DNA of 64,000 nucleotides, from positions 44,170,270-44,234,269 of the forward strand of contig NC_058189.1 of the NCBI RefSeq assembly GCF_907165205.1. The letters run 5' to 3'. Position 1 is the stretch's first letter; every line of letters starts with the position of its first letter. Source of the DNA: Coccinella septempunctata (taxonomy: Eukaryota; Arthropoda; Insecta; Coleoptera; Coccinellidae). The notes below the pieces were generated by a model. It had not been told where the DNA came from, did not search any database, and worked only from the letters and a program-made list of their open reading frames with translations. Shown in pieces: positions 56,574 to 64,000 of the stretch. Made by a program: the position numbers and the translations under genes.

Positions 56574-58630
56574 TACAGGATATTCCAGAAAGCTTGTGCC
56601 TGATCACACTTTCTCATTTCAAATCGTTACCTTATTCTTATCCGCGACTGTTTGTAACGCCGGAAAATTCAGAATATTTTTAATCCGACGTATAAAAACA
56701 TATCAACTTGCCAATAAGCAATAGCCTTCTTTGTTCTTTATATGAAGAAAAAATACTTTAATGCTAAATAAATCGAGAGAATATCGAAGGTTCAACCATT
56801 TCAACTAAAAATTGACAACAAAACACCTATTATACCTCAACTCAATAGGCAACTACTTATCTGAAAAAATATTTATTGCTGTTTGTGTGCCGCAGGACAA
56901 GATTCGAGTAAAACACAAAATTTTAGAGATTCAATAATTTCTACTTTTACTACTCCTTATAATAACGCTTTAGTAAAAACAACTTGTGACACTTCCTCGC
57001 TAATTTTGTACTTTTTTAAGTCATCAAAACGATTTCTCGACAGATTTATAATAAGGTTTTGTATCTGCATGCCGATAAAAAAATCATGTCGACAGTTTTA
57101 GTTCATTGGGAACCGCGGTACACAAAAACGCAAATTGGTATAGGACGGAAATGGTCATTTAAAAAAAAATCATACTGCAAGGAAAAATTTGTTTACATTT
57201 TATTCGGAGCGGCTAGTAATTCCACTAGTAAATGTCACGGGTTTATCTATGCATTCTAGGAAACCCTGTATTAGGTTAAGAATCTGACCAGATCTAACGG
57301 CGTAGAAGAAAATTATTCACAACATAAGTATTCAGAAGTAAATATTTTTTTGAATATACTCATGAAACGGTTTGGTGTGAAAGGAGGGCCATAGCCTGAA
57401 TTTCTGTGGTTCGGTAATGAAGGCTGATTTTCTGGAGGGGTGATAATTGAATGAACAACTTTCTTGTGTTTCCAGAAATTTTATTAGAACATTTTGTTTC
57501 GATATCATTTCATGAATAAATCTGAAAAGGGACAAGTGATCTGGGGGTTGGATAATTATCCCCCCCCCGTACGATCGCTTATGTTAGTTGGACATGTTCT
57601 TTGATATATCACTTCATATATCAATTCCAGTGAGGAATTCACTTTTCCTACGGAAACACTCTTCATTTCCGTCGATCAGATGACGTAGTTCTCTCTTTCC
57701 ATTTCAGCTTTCTTCGAAACTGTCATGTTTTTTCCTGATATTTATAACTCGTTCTTTTTAATGGTTATGGTAATGAAAAACCATTAACATTGTTTTATAG
57801 ATAAACGTATTAAACTTTGTCTTGTATTCAACCTTGTCTAGGACGATCCAACAAATAAGGTTGAATTGATATTCATATTATCATGCATTCACTTTCCAAT
57901 TTTATTAGGGTGAAGTACCCTCATAAATTCAAAAGATGATCAGCATAATTTATACTGGTTCTGGATCTGAAGGATGTCATCGTTTGATGTCTATATCTCC
58001 TTATGTTTGGCTAAGCAAAAAACCCAACGAATGAAATTTAAATTATTCAAATCGCGTACTTCACAATAGCAGAGCTTCCAGTGATTGAATTATTAGCACT
58101 TTCCTTTTTATAGACGAAATTAATTGTTGACTAAGTGGGACAACGAGGAAATGATATTCGACAATACTTCTCATCTCGATGTAGAACATGCAAACGATGA
58201 ATCTGCATAATGGATGCTGTTTTGAACAACAAAAATGGTAATTACCAAACTTGAAGATGAATATTTAGTTTGTTTGATTTGGAAATTGTTCCGAATCGGT
58301 TTAAGATAAAATTATATAACTGAGTTTTTTGTTGGGGACACTACTCGTTGTTTTCAATATGAAGCAACAAAATTTCATTCCCTTTATTTTCAGAATAAAG
58401 TTATTCCAAATGATTCACTCCACTGTTTAGGGGTCATTATCATTTTTCATTATTCATTGTTCTTACAACCAATGCTTGGATTCTTGGAAGCAGCTCACTA
58501 AAGATGTCAATTATTAGTAAGAGTAATTATTAATTTTTTATCAGAAACCAGAAAATTTACTGAAATGGAATTGAGCAGAAATAGTATGGGGAAATAGTGA
58601 TTTGAAATTCAGTTTTGTCCTCGGTTTTGT
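56574..58630. other. Unassigned sequence
   Basis: TACAGGATATTCCAGAAAGC starts directly after the MITE, and GGAAACCCTGTATTA near 57260-57274 could be its inverse partner, giving a possible 700-bp element with worn ends. Two chance frames lie inside. The remainder, including a C8 run at 57562, shows nothing else. Confidence 0.3.
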
Positions 58631-58639
58631 CACATTTAT

Positions 58640-59100
58640 TTCAGAAACCGTCAATTGTAATTCAGATTAACCATTTTTATTTCAGAAACCGTCAAATGTC
58701 TTTCAGATAATATCAATTGTAATTCAGAAAGAAATCCATTAAATTCATGAATTTTATCATCGTATTCTTCCGAATTTTCAGAAAATATCAATTGTATTTC
58801 AGAAAGAAATCCATTAAATTCATGAACTTTTATTATCGTACTCTTTCGTACATTCTGAATTACAAATGACTGTTTCTGAATTTTAAATAATTAATTCTGA
58901 TTTACAATTCATGGTTACTGAAATCAAATTGACTAATCTGTATCACATTCGATATTTTCTGAAAAAAAAGTCACTAAACTGAATTTCAAATGACCATATC
59001 TGAAATTAAATTGACTTATCTGAAATACAATTAACGATTTCTGAAATAAACTTGATTAATCTGAATTTCAATCGATCATTTCTAAATTACAATTGGAAAT
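58640..59100. repeat. Degenerate ~21-bp minisatellite that flips orientation
   Basis: From about 58640 to 58810 units read TTTCAGAAACCGTCAATTG and variants. From about 58855 to 59095 the inverse form, CTGAAATNNAATTGACNNAT, repeats about every 20-21 bp (at least eight units). An 80-bp direct duplication (58708-58787 and 58788-58852) lies at the junction. The two halves can pair, making a large imperfect hairpin of about 450 bp. Confidence 0.7.
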
Positions 59101-59228
59101 GGTGTAGTAGCCTTCTCGACAAAAACAAAATATTTCATAAAATGATATTTTTCCAAATGGAACACTCTACATATATTGTATCATGTATTTCGATTCGTAA
59201 TAACATTCTCAACAACAACATCTTTCTT

Positions 59229-59290
59229 CCTAAATTCCGAGATTAAAGTCGGAATATAATTAAATTCCCAGTTTCAGGTCAGATTTAATA
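59229..59290 (+). repeat. Relic of the foldback 30-bp repeat
   Basis: AAATTCCGAGATTAAAGTCGGAAT followed by a 30-bp-spaced AAATTCCCAGTTTCAGG (each quoted in part) matches two units of the arrays at 23596 and 24387 with substitutions. It shows that the foldback family has other, decayed copies nearby. Confidence 0.6.
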
Positions 59291-60924
59291 AAATCTACCT
59301 CTACCTCTAGAACTTGTAGAGGGTGCAGGACGAACCTCTTTAATTCAATGTCAAAAGTTGCGTGGTTTCCAATACAAATAATCTCTTCGTGCCATTTTCT
59401 ACAAAATATTAAATACGCTACTTTTTACTCACCTTCAGATAATAATTCGATGAAAGAATTATACAGATTCTCATAACTGAATTATCCATGAGGAACAGAT
59501 CAATGAAGCATTGATTTTGATCTCGCTTTGAGTCAGTTCTACTGAAATATCTTTGTGTATTGGACTGGTGGAATTATGTTGTGAAGTTGAAATTCGTATA
59601 TTTTAAGCATCTGTTTCATACTCGTATATCATCCAATCATTACCAGTTCCTTTTTCGGTTTATATTAGTACGTTTAACATGGTATATTTCTCAGCAATAT
59701 GAATGCTGTCACATTCATATATGTACTCGAAATCTGTTCCAAATTTCCTTCGACAACATCCTGATAGCAAAACGGCAATTTATTATGACCACTGAAAGTT
59801 CGAATCGAGAAACTTGATATAAATCATCGAAAAGAGCTGACAGTCTTAAAGGAATAATCCCAATTCAATGTAACCCTATATCAAAGTTGTCAGCAATTTA
59901 AAAATCCAGCCTGAAAACTTAAGGAATGAAAGTTACTGTTAACATCCAAACCTAAATCCAGCATGATTAAATGGTACAACGTTTCAAATTGATACGTATC
60001 CTGAGGAAGGTCACGGTGAAATATTGGGGATACGTTTATTTCTACACAATCGTGATCAACTATAATTTCAGTGAAAGAAATATTTGCTAATTAGTTGCTT
60101 TATGAGAGAAGATATTCTGTTATTAGTCTAATAACGAAAAAAAAACAGTACAGGTACGAAAGTATCGATATTTCGCTTCTCCATGCCAAAGTGGTCATTA
60201 TTTGTTGATCATTATGGTGTGGTGTGTGCCAGACGTAGAAGAATGTGGATTCAACATCAACATTTCCGTTCAATTCTGTTAATTTCTTTCGATGAAGATC
60301 AGTAGATTTGATATGCTCTGGGAGTCTAAGGAATGTCCTTTGGTTGAAACTAGTTTTAAATTAGATCTTAATTTCGATTTATAAATATTCATGTGAATCA
60401 AAGGGTGACTCAATGAGAACATAAAATATGAGAGGCGCACTGTTTTGACTGACATAATTTCACATTGATTAAGTCATGGCAGGTCGATATATGACATATA
60501 GGAGTCAGTATACATAGAGTGCAACAAGATGCAACAACGCGTCTTGATTGTTGAATAGCACTAGTGAAATCATTTTCGACTTAAGAAATTAATTAATATA
60601 AAACGTGTCCTAACTTGGTGTACATTTGGGATTGAAGGAATTATTGGGCCGCTCTTCTTCAAGGATAATTCAGGTAATGCAGTTTCATTGAATAACGAAG
60701 TTTTGTATGTGAGGTTATTTGAATTCCTGAGTACAGCTACCACTGAATCATTAAAAGTGGTTCATTTCGATACGTTTTACTCACTGACAGAAGTATGAAA
60801 AAAATGAAAAGGTATAGATATTCAAGATTGTCCGAGTAGTCTTACCTAACACTCTTTGTACTTTACCTCGTAAAATACGAAAGTTTTTTTAAATAACCCC
60901 GAACAATGTTTATACCTATACCTA
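59291..60924. other. Unassigned AT-rich sequence
   Basis: No gene or repeat is recognised before the TA target of the DD82E element. Confidence 0.4.
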
Positions 60925-63165
60925 TAGTCTATCCAAATCCGAGAGGCCAGCGTAAACAAACTGACCAGCGCGTGATCTTATTTAAGGTACTCCTCTTATT
61001 GGTCAAAGCTTCAGGAACGCCATGTTTGCAGGTGGGAGTAATGCAGTACCGCATTACGTTTGATTCATTGATTGTATGCGAATTGTTGTGCAGAACTGCA
61101 GAGATCATTCATTGCTTTTTCTTTCGTAAATTGGTTTATAGTTGTAGCAAGTTATTCAAGTTACAAGCATTTAAGATAATGTCAAGTACTGATACTGCTG
61201 AGGAATCGCGTGTTGACTTAAGTCCTCCAAAAAAGAGACGTCTGAAACGACACTTCAGTGCCGAGATAAAAGATATGATTTTGAATACTTATAAAATTGA
61301 GACTATTCAAAATGCAGGAATGTGTTTAAAGGACGTAGAACTCCGAGTTGCTGAGAGACTTGGCATTGGAGCTCGAAGTGTTAGGAGAATTATTTCCGAA
61401 TACATAAATTCCGGTGTTCTATCACAGCCGGCAACAAATCAAAATCGGACCACCAAATGGGAGTCCTTATCAGATTTCGATAAAAATGTAATACGGCGAA
61501 AAGTTCACGAGTTTTTCTTCAGAAATGAACACCCGACTATAGAGAAAGTATTAAAAATAGTTAATGAAGACTCGAACTTGCCAAATTTTAAGAAGAGTAC
61601 CTTCTCTATAATATTGAAAAAACTTAATTTCAAATATGGACGTCGCCAACGCAACAGTTTTTTAATGAACCGTGACGACATTAAATGTTGGAGAAGAAAC
61701 TATCTCACGAAAATTAGGACCTTCCGTGATGATAACAGGAAGATTTACTGCTTGGATGAAACTTGGGTAAATACCGGTCATACTAAATCCAAAGTGTGGA
61801 CCGATGAAACAGTTACATCTTCTCGGCAAGCGTTACTTGCTGGATTATCTACTGGATTAAAAATCCGTCTGGGAAGGTCTTGAATTTTGAGTTTAACCCT
61901 TTGGTTTCATAAAGCTTGATCAGAGAATCAACGATCGAGTGACGGATGAACGTCAATTAGTTTTCAGTCGATAAGTTGGTCATAAGCATTCGCAATATCA
62001 TTCTTTCACCAAATAATTATCTATACACGCCCATTTGATGATTCTCAACTGCTACTCCTCCAATATATTCGGGAATATGAAAGTTTCAATGATTTCCTTC
62101 GGGAAATCGAATGCCAAATCGTTGATCGAGCAATCAAAGTTTTCTGAAACTTGATGTAAGTACCTTTTTGGTGGAAAACAATTTCAACATTCTTTTTCAA
62201 ATGAAGTGAATATATTTTTCCAGGCAAAGGGCAAAGAATTATAGTGTGTCATATTGGCAGTGACACTGGTTTTTTAACTGGAGGACTCTGGACTTTCCAA
62301 TCCAAAAAAACTGGTGACTACCATGAAGAAATGGATGGTCAGTCCTTCGAAAAGTGGTCGAGGATATAGTTCCTAAATTGGAGGAAAATTCTATAGTAGT
62401 TTTAGATAATGCTCCTTACCATTCAAGGAAAATGGAAAAAATTCCTAATTCACAATTCAGAAAGAGTGATATCCAACAATGGTTGAGGGAGAAAAATATT
62501 GATTTCACCCCTGACCTCATAAAAGCGCAATAGTTGCAGATAGTCAGGCAGAACAAAGAAAACTTTGAAAAATACATTGTGGATGAAACCGCAAAGGCCC
62601 AAAATATTACTGTACTTAGATTACCGCCCTACCACTGCGAACTGAACCCTATTGAATTGATTTGGGCCGATGTCAAGAATTTTGTGGCAGATAAAAACAC
62701 CACATTTAAAATGGCTGACGTCCAAAATCTTTTTCAAGAGGCTCTCTCACGGGTTACTTCCGAAAGATGGAGAAAGTGCGTGAAACATGTCAAACAAAAA
62801 GTTGAGGTAGACATGTGGAAACTGGATAATATTATGGATGATATAACACCAGTCATCTTCAACTTAGAGGAAAGTTCTGCATCTTCTGACGACACTACGG
62901 GGTAGTCACTTTTAAAAAAAAAATATTGTTACACATTTATATACATAGTATTTATTAAAGTGGGAACTTTAGATTAATTGTTCATTACTCAGACTCGTAG
63001 ATAAGCATACACATTTTTCACTGGAACTGGAACACTCACAAAGTTTTAAAATATAACGCTCTCGGAATTCAATTTATTAGTACACCTCTGCGTTATCACG
63101 TTCTTGACGCGTGATCACTTCATGCTGCAATGTTTACCGTTGGCCTCTTGGATTTGGATATACTA
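60925..63165 (+). mobile_element. DD82E (Sailor-type) Tc1/mariner transposon, copy 2
   Basis: A 2.24 kb element with ends TAGTCTATCCAAATCCGAGA (left) and, inverted, TAGTATATCCAAATCCAAGA (right), flanked by TA at 60923-60924 and 63166-63167. It differs from copy 1 by scattered substitutions and keeps the 17 bp that copy 1 lost. The left and right ends carry the same few differences from each other as in copy 1, so the two copies descend from one parent. The transposase gene is broken at the same later positions as in copy 1. Confidence 0.9.
61179..62905 (+). pseudogene. DD82E transposase pseudogene, copy 2
   Basis: The start is taken at MSSTDTAEES (61179), after a non-coding leader, although the frame is open upstream to 60906. 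Residues 16-25 are a basic PPKKRRLKR stretch. A helix-turn-helix (ERLGIGARSVRRII) lies near residues 64-80, followed by a linker with two Arg/Lys patches, then YCLDETW (first Asp, about 61746-61770). The frame ends at 61883. After about 360 bp of intron-like sequence, catalysis continues: IIVCHIGSDTGF, VVLDNAPYHS (second Asp, about 62400-62430) and LPPYHCELNPIELIW (Glu, about 62618-62665). There is a frame break near 62350 and a TAG at 62531-62533. Exactly 82 residues (counting the stop) separate second Asp and Glu. Confidence 0.88.
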
Positions 63166-64000
63166 TAGTACTTTCGAATGTACTGAGTTATTGTAAACGT
63201 TGACGGTTCAGTATTCTGTTTTCTTTCACTGCCTTCCACAGTCCAACACTTTAAATTCAATGAAATCGCATTGAACTTCGAGGGTTGATAACTCCGCCAT
63301 CTTTGATATTTAATAATGGTGGTTTATGTTGAAATGGTTTATTTTGACGAGTTTTAACGTCGCTCAAAGAAAAGACGCACCTAAAAAACACCCTGTGTCG
63401 GCCAAGTTTTATTTTAGCCAACCTCAAAATGCTGTTTTTTAATCGAAACAAACGTGTAGTTCATAAACGATCATAAAACACGTCACACGATCAAATCTCT
63501 TGAGTTCAATTATGGAATTCCATCAATATCATTGAATAGATTTTCTTCTTCTTTCTTTTGGAATTGAAATAGAAAGCTGGTACAATACATTACACCTTGA
63601 ATTATCGACTCTTTTTCGAATAACCAGCTGCTTAAATACACAATGACATATGGGAGAAAAAATATGTTTCACTAGATATATTGGAGTTCCTTTACGAACG
63701 TTCTCAACTATCTAAAAAAACGAGTTGGATGCTCGTTGTAAGGAAGGTATGCCCCATCCTACCGTAACATGGATCTAATGATAAATGTCTTCGTTAGCCT
63801 CGTCCTTCTATTCGAGATGCGCTGACCTTGCAACCCAAGCCCGCTCAAAACATTGACATACGTTTCCCAAGAAAGAAGACATTCAAAATGCCTCTTCTAA
63901 TATATTATACCTTATACAGTTAGAGGAGACTACGCTAACTGTTACTGTATGAAGAAGTAACGCTGGCCGAGAATGAGGTGTGGATATCTTGTGGTCTAAT
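63166..64000. other. Unassigned sequence to window end
   Basis: AACACCCTGTGTCGGCC near 63388 resembles the end of a TACAGGGTG-type element whose partner is not visible. No gene is seen. Confidence 0.35.

Noticed and set aside
59998..60040. Third hammerhead-like core (CTGAGGAAGGTCACGGTGAAAT)
   Set aside because: CTGAGGA differs at a conserved position, stem II does not pair and GAAAC is absent.
60906..61178. N-terminal extension of the DD82E transposase
   Set aside because: The frame is open by chance across the element's terminal region; the basic, Ser-rich start at 61179 is the likely true N-terminus and is shared with copy 1.
62045..62227. Open frame on the opposite strand inside the transposase interruption (also 3223-3405)
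   Set aside because: It is conserved only because the two element copies are near-identical; no domain, and it lies in the intron-like block.
1..64000. tRNA, rRNA or snRNA genes
   Set aside because: No cloverleaf with A and B box spacing or conserved rRNA/snRNA block was seen on either strand by eye; a covariance-model scan would settle it.

Overview
This is an AT-rich eukaryotic window that looks like insect intergenic or deep intronic DNA. The transposon set (Jockey-like and related LINEs, Tc1/mariner relatives, Helitron-like short elements and very many MITEs ending in TACAGGGTG) suits a beetle or other holometabolous insect. That assignment is inference: there is no rRNA, mitochondrial or single-copy host gene to anchor it. 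I see no bacterial operon logic and no host gene that I can name.

Coding content is almost entirely mobile-element debris. Two copies of one roughly 2.23 kb Tc1/mariner-superfamily transposon (2279-4507 on the minus strand, 60925-63165 on the plus strand) encode a transposase with 82 residues between the second catalytic Asp and the Glu, the spacing of the DD82E (Sailor-type) group. Both copies carry the same stop codon and the same frame breaks. A shorter, internally deleted DD34E Tc1 element with perfect ends lies at 35745-36847. A third TA-flanked family (1-884 and 37573-38781) keeps two small transposase-like exons with a GT-AG intron. Two further mariner-type DDE remnants are at 15636-15795 and 51181-52280. 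LINE pieces are at 1007-1618, 2008-2276 plus 4510-5053, 8930-9760, 21283-21400, 31030-31200 and possibly 41800-41939. A gag-like retroelement remnant is at 53527-53960.

Non-coding structure is richer. One MITE family occurs seven times (6376, 18936, 21048, 33093, 34777, 48924, 56109). Other inverted-repeat elements lie at 1619-2007, 10641-10834, 12206-12411, 15287-15551, 15941-16085, 16122-16846, 21926-23221, 26921-27405, 38855-40015 (with 39181-39594 nested inside), 40764-40891, 44096-44400, 50938-51112 and 53380-53518. A foldback element (23548-24638) has 30-bp palindromic tandem arrays at both ends. Two Helitron-like short elements lie at 10866-11127 and 31221-31495.

The most unusual object is 26076-26850: four copies of a unit of about 205 bp, two on each strand, meeting head to head. 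Each unit carries a hammerhead-ribozyme-like core, so the array resembles retrozyme-type repeats. A second hammerhead-like core sits at 54279-54318 just downstream of the gag-like remnant.

Two short candidate host exons are worth testing: 13575-13620 (a start codon, 15 codons and a GTGAG donor) and 28462-28785 on the minus strand (an open, protein-like frame behind an AG acceptor). The rest is AT-rich sequence without recognisable features; those stretches are listed as such.
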